This document shows positions 46,901-55,964 of a stretch of 64,000 nt of DNA, in pieces. The notes below the pieces were generated by a model. It searched no databases. It saw only the letters and a program-made list of their open reading frames with translations, and was not told where the DNA came from. Numbering within the stretch: position 1 is the first letter of the stretch; every line of letters begins with the position of its first letter. The position numbers and the translations under genes were made by a program. Source of the stretch: CAWBVG01 sp963792175. GTDB taxonomy: Bacteria; Acidobacteriota; Vicinamibacteria; Vicinamibacterales; CAVVIG01. The stretch spans positions 124,001-188,000 of the forward strand of contig CAWBVG010000034.1 of assembly GCA_963792175.1 (NCBI GenBank), in the 5' to 3' direction.

Positions 46901-47253
46901 ACATGATGGTCGGCGGCGGCGCCGTGCTGCAGCCGGTGCTGTACTCCCTCGCCCTCGAGCAGGCGCTCGATCGTCCCGTCGCCGAAGGACGGCTGTACTA
47001 CGCGACGACCGCCGGCGGATACCGCGACGTTCGCATCCCGCTGACGCCGGCGGCGCGACGGCTCGGCGTGGAGGTCCTCGAAATCATCGACCGCGCCATC
47101 GAAACCGGGTTCCTGGCGCCAGCCCCGGCTGAAAAGGCCTGCAGCTGGTGCGACTTTTTCGCCGTGTGCGGGCCGACCGCCGAGCGCCGCGTCAGCCGGT
47201 TCAAGGCGCAGGAGCCGTTGGCCGATCTGCTCGACTTGCGGAGGAAGCCATGA
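43984..47253 (+). CDS. addB: AddB-like helicase/nuclease subunit (PD-(D/E)XK family)
   Basis: Intact 1089-residue protein; ATG 43984 with GAAGGAG at six-base spacing. The N-terminal half is a degenerate superfamily-1 helicase fold without a clear Walker A. The C-terminal domain has the iron-sulfur nuclease layout: an early Cys in LQKYSVCPYQFLL, GSLFHEMQTAFYRRL, catalytic LRVTDHKTGKYRG (D...K), and a late CSWCDFFAVCG cluster that completes the 4Fe-4S ligand set. With AddA it would process double-strand breaks for RecA loading. The stop overlaps the addA start as ATGA. In Acidobacteria this locus is often annotated only as PD-(D/E)XK nuclease. Confidence 0.85.
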   Translation: MHIVVSDSAAARLDAARQFVLAVPPASEVLIVSASRGAADDFARLVARGRGATFGLYRFSLTQLAARLAAPLLARQRLSATTALGVEAVSARALFDADRDGALTYFAPVARTPGFPRALARSLEALAVAAVAPPALRVLPEAGRDLADLFERFDGQFQAASAVDRAAFLRVATEAAAEGATAHPPAAARLVLLDAAITNAAERAFVHALIARAQDALVTIPAGDATTLEALRPLAPPTLLDRGEPAGLGRVRRHLFAQTVPPPADPLEEVELFSAPGEGREAVEIARRVLREARRGVPFDRMAIALRAPQHYAGLLEHALERAGVPVYFERGTRRPHPAGRAFLALIACALDRLSARRFAEYLSLGQVPETTAVATTGAFPTSNDEVFGALGERAEQQAAASPDEETIDSKRPDTPARRAFRAPWKWERLLAESRVVAGQDRWERRLKGLTHECELQRRELVRTEPESGRIAQLERKIDDLNHLAAFALPIMRTLAAWPVQATWAEWLDLFDALAPRVLLRPDRVLRVFADLRPMGAVGPVTLDEAARVLANRLSTVEADAPLRRYGRVLVGSPSQLRGRSFDVVFIPALAERMFPQKPREDPLLLDEARQRLDAGLPLQSDRADLEKLQLRLAVGAAESRLYVSFPTVEVGEGRPRVPSLYALEVWRAMTGRVPSADELQQAAARASRATLAWPAPADRDEAIDALEHDLSTLRALDGEPDASARGRAHYILQLNESLQRSVRERFMRAKRGWSHWDGIVAATERLKPILSAHRLSARRYSLSALQKYSVCPYQFLLSAIYRIRPAEDLEPLQRLDPLTRGSLFHEMQTAFYRRLQSENALPVTESNRLHALATLDEVVERIAGQQYELLAPAIDRVWHDEIGALHRDLRLWVDEIARAGGEWLPLRFEWAFGYQDGGALAVGRDPSSRREPVTIDGRFQLHGSIDLIEEHQQTRQLRVTDHKTGKYRGKEYMMVGGGAVLQPVLYSLALEQALDRPVAEGRLYYATTAGGYRDVRIPLTPAARRLGVEVLEIIDRAIETGFLAPAPAEKACSWCDFFAVCGPTAERRVSRFKAQEPLADLLDLRRKP

Positions 47254-50200
47254 CCGTTCGACTTCGCCCGGGGCAGGCCGCCGAGCTGCCGGATCACGAC
47301 GATCGGCAACTGATCCGCGAGGGGCTCGAGCACACGGTGGTCGTGGAGGCCGCCGCTGGCACCGGCAAGACCACCGAGCTCGTCGCGCGGATTCTGAACG
47401 TGCTGGCACGCGGCCGCGCGCGCATCGAGCAGATCGTGGCCGTCACGTTCACCGAAAAGGCCGCGGGCGAGCTGAAGCTCCGCATCCGAAAAGAGCTCGA
47501 GGGCCTGCGTCAACGGGCGTCCGCGTCCGAGGTTCAGGCGCGCCTCACCGACGCCATTCAACGCCTGGAGGAAGCGCACGTCAGCACGATTCACGGCTTC
47601 TGCGCCGATCTGCTTCGCGAACGGCCGGTCGAAGCGTGCATCGATCCCCTGTTCGAGGTGCTGACCGAGCCGCGCGCCGAACGGATCTTCGACGAGGCGT
47701 TCCGCGTCTGGCTGAGCGAACGCCTGGAGGATCCGCCCGAAGGCGTACGCCGCGCTCTGCGGCGCAGCGTCTGGTCGCGTGACGGACGCGACAACGACGA
47801 CGGGCCGATCGATCGGATTCGGCGAGCGGGGCGAGAGCTCGCGGAATGGCGCGACTTCGACGGCGCGTGGCGCCGCGACCCGTTCGATCGGGACACCGAG
47901 CTGGCCCGCGTCCTGACCCGTGTGCACGATCTGGCGGCGCTGACGGCGCAGGCCTCGTCGCCGCGCGATCCGCTTTTCTACGACACGCGCTTCGTCCGCG
48001 ACCTGAGCCACGAGGTGCGGACGGCCGAGCGGTTCGACGTGAGGGATTCGGACGGGTGGGAGGCGCGCGTCGTCGATCTGGCCCAGAACCGCGACTTCCG
48101 GCGCGCGCGGCGCGGCCGCGACCGTTTGTACGGGCCGCAGCTGTCCCGCGACGAGGTCTGGGCCGCCTACGAAGCCTTGACCAGCGAGCTCGACGCGTTT
48201 CAACGTGCCGCCGATGGCGACCTCGCGGCGCTGCTGCGCGAGGAGCTCCGCGACGTGGTCACCGGCTACGAAGCGCTGAAGCGCAGCGCGGGCGCGCTCG
48301 ACTTCGTGGATCTGCTGCTGCGCGCGCGCGATTTGCTCGTGGCGCATCCCGGTGTGCGGCGCTCGTTTCACGCGCGCTTCACCCACCTCTTCGTCGACGA
48401 GTTTCAGGACACCGATCCGCTGCAGGCGGAAATCCTGCTGCGGCTGAGCGCCGAGGAGCCAGGAACCGATTGGCGAAGCATCACGCCCGAACCAGGCCGC
48501 CTGTTCATCGTCGGCGATCCGAAACAGGCGATCTATCGCTTCCGGCGGGCCGACGTCGAAACCTATCGGGACGTGTGCGAAATGCTGGTGTCGCGTGGGG
48601 CCAGACAGGCGTACTTGCACACCAGTTTCAGGTCAACCCCGACGATCCAGCGCGCCATCAACGCCGCGTTCGCGCCGCACATGACCGGCGATCGCGCGAC
48701 CCTGCAGGCGAAGTACGAAGAGCTGTCGCCGTACCGGACAGATCATCCCGGCCAGCCGGCCGTGGTCGCGCTCCCTGTGCCCGAGCCCTACGGTCAGCGC
48801 CGCGTCGCCGGCCTATGCGATCGAGAAAGTCGCTGCCGGACGCCGTCGGCGCGTTCGTATCCTGGCTGCTGACCCGCAGCGGCTGGACGGTCACGGAGAA
48901 GACGGCACGCGACGAGCTGCCGATGACCGTGCCGATCGAGCCGCGCCACGTCTGCATCCTGTTCCGGCGCTTCCTGCATTTCGGCGCCGATGTCACGAGG
49001 CCCTATGTCGATGCGCTCGAAGCGCGCGGCGTGCCGCACCTCCTGGTCGGCGGCAAGTCGTTTCACGACCGCGAAGAGGTGGACACGATGCGCGCCGCGC
49101 TCGCGGCCATCGAGTGGCCGGACGACGAGCTGTCGGTCTTTGCCACGTTGCGCGGGGCGCTGTTCGCGATCGACGACGGGACGCTGATGGAGTACCGCCA
49201 CGCACACGGCCCCTGTCATCCGTTCCGCACACCGGCGGCCGTCGCACGAGATCAGCAGCCGGTTGCCGACGCGCTGAATCTCCTCCGGCGTCTGCACACC
49301 GGGCGCAACTATCGTCCGCTCGCCGACACCATCACCCAGCTGCTCAGCGCCACGCGTGCGCACGTGGCGTTCGTGCTGCGCCCGGCGGGCGAACAGGCGC
49401 TGGCGAATGTGCTGCACGTCGCCGAGCTCGCGCGCCAATACGAGATGTCGGGCGGCATGTCGTTCCGCGGGTTTGTCGAGGAGCTGCGCGCCGAGGCGGA
49501 CGGCGGCCAGGCGGCCGAAGCGCCGATTCTCGAAGAAGGCAGCGACGGCGTCCGGTTGATGACCGTGCACAAGGCCAAAGGGCTGGAGTTCCCCGTCGTC
49601 ATCCTGGCGGACATCACGGCGAAGCTGAACACCGACCGCGCCGATCGCCTGATCGATCGCGACCGCAACGCCTGCTACCTGCGCCTCGGACGCTGGACGC
49701 CGAGCGAGCTGGCGGCGCACGAGCCGCTGGAGATTGAACGCGACGCGGCGGAAGGCGTCCGGATCGCTTACGTTGCCGCGACGCGCGCGCGCGATCTCCT
49801 GGTCGTGCCGGCCGTCGGCGACATCGAGTACGACGGCGGTTGGACCAGTCCATTGAACGGCGCGCTGTATCCGCCGACCGCGGCGCGGCGGCAAGCCGAA
49901 CCGGCGTCGGGCTGCCCGGCGTTCAAAACCGATTCGGTGTGGCGGCGTCCTGACGGCGAGCCGGCGACGCCGACGACGGTCTGTCCCGGCGCCCACGTCA
50001 ACGAGCGCGCCGGCGCGCCGTACACCTGTGTCTGGTGGGATCCGCACGCGCTCGATCTGGGCGTCGAGCCCGGGATCGGCATCCGACGGGAGTCGCTGAT
50101 CGTCAAGGACGTGCCGGACAAAGTGGTGGCCGACGGCCATCGTGACTATGCGCGATGGCGCGATCAGCGGGAGACGGCGATTGCAGATGGATCGCGGCCT

Positions 50201-50866
50201 TCCGTGTCGGTGCTCACGGCGACGGAGTGGGCAGCAATCGACGACGCGCCGGGAGAGGAACTGACGAGGCTCGGCACCGCGGCGCCCCTGTCTGAACAGC
50301 GCGGGTTGTTCGACGACGAGGGTCCGTCGCGCGGAGGTCGCGGTGCAGTGGAGGCGGAAGCCGGATCTGCATCGGGCGCGGCCGCGCAGGTCTCCGTGGT
50401 CGACGCGCGCGGACCCGAACGGCCGGGCGGGTCACGATTCGGGGAGCTGGTGCATGCCGTGCTCGCCGCCGTTCCGCTCGAGGCAGACCGCGCGGCCATT
50501 GATGCGTTGACAGAGGTTCACGGCCGCATTCTGTCCGCGCCGGCAGACGAGCTGATCGCCGCAGCGCAAACGGTCCAACGCGTGCTGGCGCACGATCTGC
50601 TGGCGCGCGCACGAGGCGCCAGCCGCCGCGGGGCATGCCGGCGCGAAACGCCCGTCACCTGTCTGCATGGCGACGGTGTGATGGTGGAGGGGATCGTCGA
50701 CCTCGCCTTTGAGGAGCACGGCGCGTGGACCGTGGTCGACTACAAGACCGATCGCGAGCTCGCCGCCGTCGGGGAGGATCGGTACCGTCGCCAGGTCGCG
50801 CTGTACGCGTCGGCTATCGCACAGGCGACCGGTCAGCAGGCGAGGGGCGTGCTCGTCCGGGTGTGA
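47250..50866 (+). CDS. addA: AddA-like UvrD-family helicase-nuclease, one frameshift
   Basis: About 1205 residues from ATG 47250 (GGAGG seven bases upstream). Motif I is EAAAGTGKTTE (Lys40), motif Ia VTFTEKAAGELK, motif II LFVDEFQDTDPLQ, motif III GDPKQAIYRFRRAD. After a shift near 48800 come motif V VRLMTVHKAKGLEFPVVIL and motif VI VAATRARDLLVV, and at the C-terminus the nuclease core WTVVDYKTDREL. That is the full AddA order: 3'-5' ATP-dependent helicase plus PD-(D/E)XK nuclease. It is co-translated with addB. Confidence 0.9.
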
Positions 50867-50888
50867 CAACGTCCGCCCCCTCGCCAGT

Positions 50889-50936
50889 GCCGGGATCGGT
50901 GCCGGGATCGGGGCCGGGATCGGGGCCGGGATCGGG
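50889..50936. repeat. 12-base tandem repeat (GCCGGGATCGGG) x4
   Basis: Four adjacent 12-base units; the first differs by one base. It lies 22 bases after the addA stop, in a 194-base stretch with no other recognisable coding signal. Confidence 0.85.
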
Positions 50937-51060
50937 GCGCGATGAACTCGACACGCGACATGACCTCTTTACGTGCGGACCTCAGCGGCCGAATGTCACC
51001 GGATCCGTGCGGGTTGTCCTGGCATACGATTCGCTTGGTACACGGGCAGGAGTCGATCGT

Positions 51061-51261
51061 ATGGCCGAGTCGTTCTTGGCGGAAACAGTTCGACGGTTGC
51101 GCGAGATGAGCGACCGCATGTCGAAGGCCCGGCGGCGAACGGCTGAACTCCGGGAAGAGATCGCCCGCGATCGCGAAGAGATGCACCTCGGGCCACTCCA
51201 GGCCGTCCGCGATTTCCGCTTGATTACCGAGCCCGCGACACCACGCCGCCGCCGTCGGTGA
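51061..51261 (+). CDS. small charged coiled-coil protein, unknown function
   Basis: 66 residues from ATG 51061, with AGGAG eight bases upstream. The sequence is almost all charged helix (FLAETVRRLREMSDRM, RTAELREEIARDREEM) and ends in five Arg. Heptad-like hydrophobic spacing suggests a coiled coil. The stop overlaps the next gene's GTG (GTGA), so it is likely a real, coupled gene. No known family recognised. Confidence 0.5.
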   Translation: MAESFLAETVRRLREMSDRMSKARRRTAELREEIARDREEMHLGPLQAVRDFRLITEPATPRRRRR

Positions 51262-52370
51262 CGAGCGATTCCGCCCGCAGGTATTTCTTCTCGTCGACGA
51301 AGTCCCAACCGTCTGTCGTCGCCACCATAGCGGCCGCGGTGCTTGCCGCGGCGGTTGCCGGCTGCACCTCGCATCACCACGCAACCACCGCGCTTCCTCC
51401 GCAGACGTGCCGCGATGTGGTGCCCGATCCCGAGCCGCTGCTCGTCTGGATCTCACCCACGGCGACCCGGGATCGACATCCCTTGAGCGATTGGTGTGCA
51501 ACGGTCGGTCCCGTTCTGTACTACCGCCGCCCCCCGTCGGATCTTCCGGCTTTTGTGGACAGGCTCGCGATCGTCACCTGGAACGTTCACGCGGGCTTTG
51601 GCGACGTGCGCGAGCTGATTCGCCGGCTCCAGTCAGGCACGTACACGGGCGGCGAAAGAATCGAGCACTTCGTCCTGCTTCTTCAGGAAGCCTATCGCCG
51701 TGACGGCGGCGTACCCGCACGGACGTCCGTACGCCTGCACCTACCGTCGCGCGTCGGAGCGCGGAATCTCGGCAAGCGGGGAGCAGACATCGACCGGTTT
51801 GTGAGGGACCAGCGCCTATCGCTGTTGTACGTCCCGTCGATGCGCAACGGCGGCGACCCCGATGCGCCGGAGGATCGCGGCAACGCGATCGTGTCGACGC
51901 TGCCGCTCGACTCGCCGGCCGTCATCGAACTGCCCTTCGAACACCAGCGCCGTGCGGCGGCCCTCGCTGTCATCGAAGGGCGTACGCGATCGGGATCGGG
52001 CTGGCGGCTTGGCGTCGTGGACGTTCACCTGGACACGGCGCTCGCGCTGAGTCGGGGTGGACCGCTGGCGGCGCGCCGTCGACAAGCCGCTGCGCTCGTC
52101 GAGGCGCTGGCCGCGACGCGGGACGACACGGTGCTCGGCGGCGACTTCAACACATGGCTCGGGTCGCGAGAGCCAGCGTTGAAAGTACTGCGCCAGGCAT
52201 TTCCCGACGGGGACGATCGCGCGACGACGACTTGGAAAGGACCGCTCGGCCTGCGCGCCAGCCTCGACCATCTGCGGGCCCGCGGGCGTGCGCGATTACT
52301 GCGTGTCGCACGACTGCCGGATCGCCTCGGCTCCGACCACTACCCCGTGATGGGCATCATCGAGTTCTGA
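51258..52370 (+). CDS. lipoprotein of the endonuclease/exonuclease/phosphatase fold
   Basis: 370 residues from GTG 51258. An N-terminal hydrophobic segment ends in a lipobox VAGC (Cys36), so it is probably membrane-anchored outside the cytoplasm. The DNase I-like catalytic motifs follow: TWNVHAGFGDV, LLLQEAYR (Glu), VDVHLDTA, LGGDFNTWLGSREP and RLGSDHYPVMG (terminal Asp-His). Members cleave nucleic acids or phosphoesters such as sphingomyelin and inositol phosphates. Given the ceramide locus in the same genome, a sphingomyelinase-like activity is conceivable, but nothing in the sequence selects it. Confidence 0.85.
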   Translation: MTSDSARRYFFSSTKSQPSVVATIAAAVLAAAVAGCTSHHHATTALPPQTCRDVVPDPEPLLVWISPTATRDRHPLSDWCATVGPVLYYRRPPSDLPAFVDRLAIVTWNVHAGFGDVRELIRRLQSGTYTGGERIEHFVLLLQEAYRRDGGVPARTSVRLHLPSRVGARNLGKRGADIDRFVRDQRLSLLYVPSMRNGGDPDAPEDRGNAIVSTLPLDSPAVIELPFEHQRRAAALAVIEGRTRSGSGWRLGVVDVHLDTALALSRGGPLAARRRQAAALVEALAATRDDTVLGGDFNTWLGSREPALKVLRQAFPDGDDRATTTWKGPLGLRASLDHLRARGRARLLRVARLPDRLGSDHYPVMGIIEF

Positions 52371-52403
52371 GCGGAATCGCGGCGCCGGCAGCAGGTGAGT
52401 GGC

Positions 52404-52490
52404 TTACCCGCAGGCTGAATGGCCGACGATGTACCACAGAACGATCACCGAAAACGGCACGCCGAGCATCCACGCGACGATATAACGCAT
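52404..52490 (-). CDS. 28-residue single-span membrane microprotein
   Basis: Too short for routine gene calling. ATG 52488-52490 is preceded at seven bases by GGGAGG (52498-52503), one of the best ribosome-binding sites in the window. The product begins MRYIVAWMLGVPFSVIVLWY and ends HSACG before TAA, that is, one hydrophobic helix with a Gly-Pro kink and a C-terminal Cys. Isolated between two plus-strand genes, it would have its own promoter from the right. Function unknown; a regulator of a membrane complex is a usual role for such proteins. Confidence 0.65.
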   Translation of the reverse strand: MRYIVAWMLGVPFSVIVLWYIVGHSACG

Positions 52491-52554
52491 TCTGAAACCT
52501 CCCGCGATTTCAATAGCAATTGCCGCGCCAGCCCCAGCCATCGACAGAGCGCGC

Positions 52555-52560
52555 TACAAT
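52555..52560 (+). promoter_or_regulatory. putative -10 box (TACAAT) for the hybrid kinase
   Basis: TACAAT ends 12 bases before the ATG at 52573; there is no Shine-Dalgarno sequence between, so the 5' leader would be about six bases. Confidence 0.35.
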
Positions 52561-52572
52561 CGGGCTCCCATC

Positions 52573-55089
52573 ATGGACGGCTCTCTGGACGCTGCGGCGC
52601 GCCGCCTGGCGGCGATTGTCGAGTTTTCTGACGATGCCATTGTCAGCAAGGATCTGAACGGGGTCGTCACCTCGTGGAATCTGGCGGCCGAGCGAATGTT
52701 CGGTTACACCGCCGCAGAGGCCGTCGGCCAGTCGATCACCCTGATCGTCCCAGCCGACCGGCTCTCCGAAGAGGAGCATGTGCTCCGCGAGATCCGCGCC
52801 GGCCGCGCCGTAGACCATTTCGAGACGATGCGGCGGCGCAAGGACGGCACGCTGCTGCCCATCTCGCTCACCATCTCGCCGATTCGCGACAACGATGGCC
52901 GGGTGGTGGGCGCCTCGAAGATTGCCCGCGATGTTTCGGAGCGGCGCCGGGCGGAGGAAGCTCTGGCCGCGGCGGAGGCGCGGCATGCGGACCTGCGGCA
53001 GCGCCTGGTGGCGCTGGTGGCGGCATCCGGGACGCTGTTCGGTTCGCCGAAGATGCACGACGTCCTGCCGGCGCTCGTCGTCCTCGCGCGCACGCTGCTT
53101 CGAGCCGACGGGTATGCCGTGTGGCTGCTGGACCCGCGGGAGAAGCAGTGGCGTATTGGCGCCTCCCATGGCATTTCGGAAGCCTTCAGCCGCATGTTCG
53201 TCGAGTCGTTCCGCGGGGAGGACGTGAGCGCCGTCGCGTTCACCGAGCCGTTGATTGTCAGCTCGGTCGCCGACACGCCGCTGCTCGAGGATCGCGCACG
53301 AGCGCTCCGCCAGGAAGGGATCGAATCGATGATGGCGGTGCCGCTGACGATTGGCGGGCACGGCACCGGTACGCTGGTCTTCTATTACCGGACGCCGCAC
53401 GAGTTCGACGAGGTCGAGGTCCAGACGGCGCGCGCGCTCGGGAACCTGGCGGCGGCCGCGATTGCGAGCGCGGAGCTGTTCGAGGCGCAGCGCCGGAGCA
53501 GAGAGCAGGCAGAGCGCGCGAACCGCCAGACGGCGTTTCTTGCGGAAGCGAGCGCGGCGCTGGGCAGTTCACTTGATTACGAGGAAACACTGCGAACGGT
53601 TGCCCAACTCGCCGTTCCGCAGATTGCCGACTGGTGCGCGGTGGACGTCGTCGACGAACATGGCGAGGTGCAGCGGCTGGCGGTCTCTCACATCGACTCG
53701 GCGCAGGCGAGCAGCGCCGGTTCAGCGGTCGCCGACGTCATCGGTTTTGGTACTGCGCTGATGCGGCCGAGCATGATCGTCGTGCCGTTGACGGCGCACC
53801 GGCGGACCTTCGGCGCGCTCACGTTCGTCTACGCCGACTCCGGCCGCACCTACAGCGACGTCGATTTCCGATTTGCCCACGACATGGCGTATCGCGCGGC
53901 GCTGGCCGTCGAGAACGCCCGCGCCTATCGTCAGGTGCAGGCGGCGAACCGCGCCAAGGACGAGTTCCTCGCGACGCTGTCCCACGAACTCCGGACCCCG
54001 TTGAACGCCGTGCTCGGGTGGGCGCGCATGCTACGGGGTGGCGCGGTGAGCCAGGAGAAAATGTCACGCGCGTTCGAAGTCGTCGAGCGCAATGCGCTCG
54101 CGCAGCTCGATCTGGTCGAGGATCTGCTGGACCTGTCGCGCGTGATCACCGGCAAGTTCAGGCTGGACGTCCAGCCGGTGGACCTGACGGCGACCATCAA
54201 CGCCGCAGTGGAGGCGATTCAGCCGGCGGCCACCGCGAAGGGCATTACGGTCAAGGTCGACGCTGGCCCCGGCGAGAGCCTGATTTCCGGCGACGAGGCG
54301 CGCCTGCAGCAGGTGATCTGGAATCTGCTGTCGAATGCCATCAAGTTCACGCTTCGCGGCGGGCGCGTCATCGTGACGCTGCGCGGGCAGGAATCGCAGT
54401 TCGAGATCGAGGTGTCCGACACCGGTGAGGGGATCGAGCCGGCGGTGCTGCCGTACGTGTTCGATCGGTTTCGGCAGGGCGACAGCGGGACGACGCGTAC
54501 CCATCAGGGACTCGGCCTGGGACTGGCAATCGTCCGGCACATTGTCGAGCTGCACGGCGGCCGCGTCGACGTCGCGAGCCCGGGCAAGGGCCAGGGCGCG
54601 ACGTTCATGATCTCGCTGCCCTTCGTTCAACCGGTGCGGATAGCCGCCGTCAAGAGCGGCCGCGAGGTCGTGATTCCCGCACGGCGTCCCTACGCGGCTG
54701 CCTTGTTTGGCGTGCGGGCGCTCGTCGTGGACGACGACAGCGACACCAGAGAGCTGCTTGCGGAAGTGCTGCGGTCGCGCGGTGTGGTGGTGACGGCGGC
54801 GTCGAGCGTCGAGGAAGGCCTGGCGGCCCTCGACCGCGAAGTGCCGGACATCCTGCTGAGCGATATCGCCATGCCGGATCGTGACGGGTTCGATCTGATT
54901 CGACGGGTGCGCGAACGGCCGGCCGATCGCGGCGGTCACGTGCCGGCGGTCGCCATCACCGCCTATGCGCGTCCCGAGGACACTGAGCGGTCGCTGGCAT
55001 CCGGCTATCAGATGCATGTCACCAAGCCGGTAGATATGGACGAGCTCATCGCGACGGTCGCCAGTCTTACCGCCACGGGTCGGGGCTAG
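52573..55089 (+). CDS. hybrid sensor histidine kinase: PAS-GAF-GAF-HisKA-HATPase-REC
   Basis: 838 residues, cytosolic, intact. PAS domain at about 10-125 (IVEFSDDAIVSKDLNGVVTS), two GAF-like domains (about 150-300 and 330-450), HisKA with phospho-acceptor His471 in ATLSHELRTPLN, HATPase with NLLSNAIKFTL, DTGEGIEP and GLGLGLAIV, then a receiver domain (about 715-830) with phospho-acceptor Asp764 in DILLSDIAMPDRDG. The receiver on the same chain implies an internal phosphorelay and a downstream output protein elsewhere. The TAG stop is in the first unit of a heptad repeat. Confidence 0.92.
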   Translation: MDGSLDAAARRLAAIVEFSDDAIVSKDLNGVVTSWNLAAERMFGYTAAEAVGQSITLIVPADRLSEEEHVLREIRAGRAVDHFETMRRRKDGTLLPISLTISPIRDNDGRVVGASKIARDVSERRRAEEALAAAEARHADLRQRLVALVAASGTLFGSPKMHDVLPALVVLARTLLRADGYAVWLLDPREKQWRIGASHGISEAFSRMFVESFRGEDVSAVAFTEPLIVSSVADTPLLEDRARALRQEGIESMMAVPLTIGGHGTGTLVFYYRTPHEFDEVEVQTARALGNLAAAAIASAELFEAQRRSREQAERANRQTAFLAEASAALGSSLDYEETLRTVAQLAVPQIADWCAVDVVDEHGEVQRLAVSHIDSAQASSAGSAVADVIGFGTALMRPSMIVVPLTAHRRTFGALTFVYADSGRTYSDVDFRFAHDMAYRAALAVENARAYRQVQAANRAKDEFLATLSHELRTPLNAVLGWARMLRGGAVSQEKMSRAFEVVERNALAQLDLVEDLLDLSRVITGKFRLDVQPVDLTATINAAVEAIQPAATAKGITVKVDAGPGESLISGDEARLQQVIWNLLSNAIKFTLRGGRVIVTLRGQESQFEIEVSDTGEGIEPAVLPYVFDRFRQGDSGTTRTHQGLGLGLAIVRHIVELHGGRVDVASPGKGQGATFMISLPFVQPVRIAAVKSGREVVIPARRPYAAALFGVRALVVDDDSDTRELLAEVLRSRGVVVTAASSVEEGLAALDREVPDILLSDIAMPDRDGFDLIRRVRERPADRGGHVPAVAITAYARPEDTERSLASGYQMHVTKPVDMDELIATVASLTATGRG

Positions 55090-55117
55090 GGGCTAGGGGC
55101 TAGCGGGCTAGGGTTAG
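55081..55117. repeat. heptanucleotide tandem repeat (GGGGCTA) shared by two convergent gene ends
   Basis: GGGGCTA three times in exact register, then an 8-base and a 6-base variant. It supplies the TAG stop of the hybrid kinase (plus strand) and the TAG stop and last residues of the M23 peptidase (minus strand). Confidence 0.85.
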
Positions 55118-55961
55118 CAGTACCGAGTACTGCAAGCAGCGACAGCGGATCGACGCGCGCGTCGGCAGCGCGCACGGCCCAGTGCAGATGCGGCCCGGTG
55201 ACGCGCCCGGTCGCGCCGACTTTGCCGACGACGTGGCCCGCATTGACGCGCTCGCCCTCGCGCACGTCGATCGCAGAGAGGTGGGCCAGCATCGAGAACA
55301 GTCCCAGTCCATGGTCGACGATGACGGTGTTTCCCGAAAAGTAAAGGGGACGAGCGATGACAACCCGGCCGGCGTTCGGCGAATGAACCGGCGTCCCTGC
55401 CGGGCTGAGGAAGTCGGCGCCGCCGTGAGCGTTGCGCGGCTTGCCGTTGAAGATGCTGCGCGTGCCGAACGCGCTGTTCGCCGGCTCGGCGACCGGCCGC
55501 ACGAAGGGCTCGCTCCAGAGCCGTTCCGGGGAGGCCGCCTTCCACGTGGCCGCCAGCAGCGCCGCCTCCCGCTCGATACGCGCTTGCTCGTTCGGGGGTG
55601 GCGTGACGAACGCTTCGTCGACCTTCAGCCGCCGCGTCGGGAACGTGCGCTTTTCGACGACGAGCTCGTGAACGGCGCGAGCCGCTCCTGAGGAGACGCT
55701 CACGGCGTACCTGCCGGGATGAACGTCGAGATCGATGCCGACAAGCGCCTCCCAGGTCCGATCGCCAGTGCGAAATGCCGGGACGTCGCGATCGAAGGCG
55801 CGGATCTGCACCGAATCGGACCCAGCGGGCGGCACGACGGTCAGCACGACGAGCTCGCCCGGCCGGATCGAGCGGGCGTGGACGGAGATGTCGATCGTCC
55901 GGTCGTCAGAGGCCGCCACCGACCACAGCGCCAGCGCAGACAGGAACAGCCAGCGATTCAT
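55086..55961 (-). CDS. M23-family metallopeptidase (secreted)
   Basis: 291 residues from ATG 55961. Signal peptide RWLFLSALALWSVAAS, a beta-rich N-domain, then the LytM core: NAHGGADFLSPAGTPVHSP (HxxxD zinc ligands), GNTVIVDHGLGLFSMLAHLS and VTGPHLHWAVR (HxH). All metal ligands are present, so it should be an active peptidoglycan or protein endopeptidase in the periplasm. It follows the VWA gene by three bases. The last residues, NPSPLAPSP, are encoded by the heptad repeat. Confidence 0.9.
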   Translation of the reverse strand: MNRWLFLSALALWSVAASDDRTIDISVHARSIRPGELVVLTVVPPAGSDSVQIRAFDRDVPAFRTGDRTWEALVGIDLDVHPGRYAVSVSSGAARAVHELVVEKRTFPTRRLKVDEAFVTPPPNEQARIEREAALLAATWKAASPERLWSEPFVRPVAEPANSAFGTRSIFNGKPRNAHGGADFLSPAGTPVHSPNAGRVVIARPLYFSGNTVIVDHGLGLFSMLAHLSAIDVREGERVNAGHVVGKVGATGRVTGPHLHWAVRAADARVDPLSLLAVLGTANPSPLAPSP

Positions 55962-55964
55962 TGA

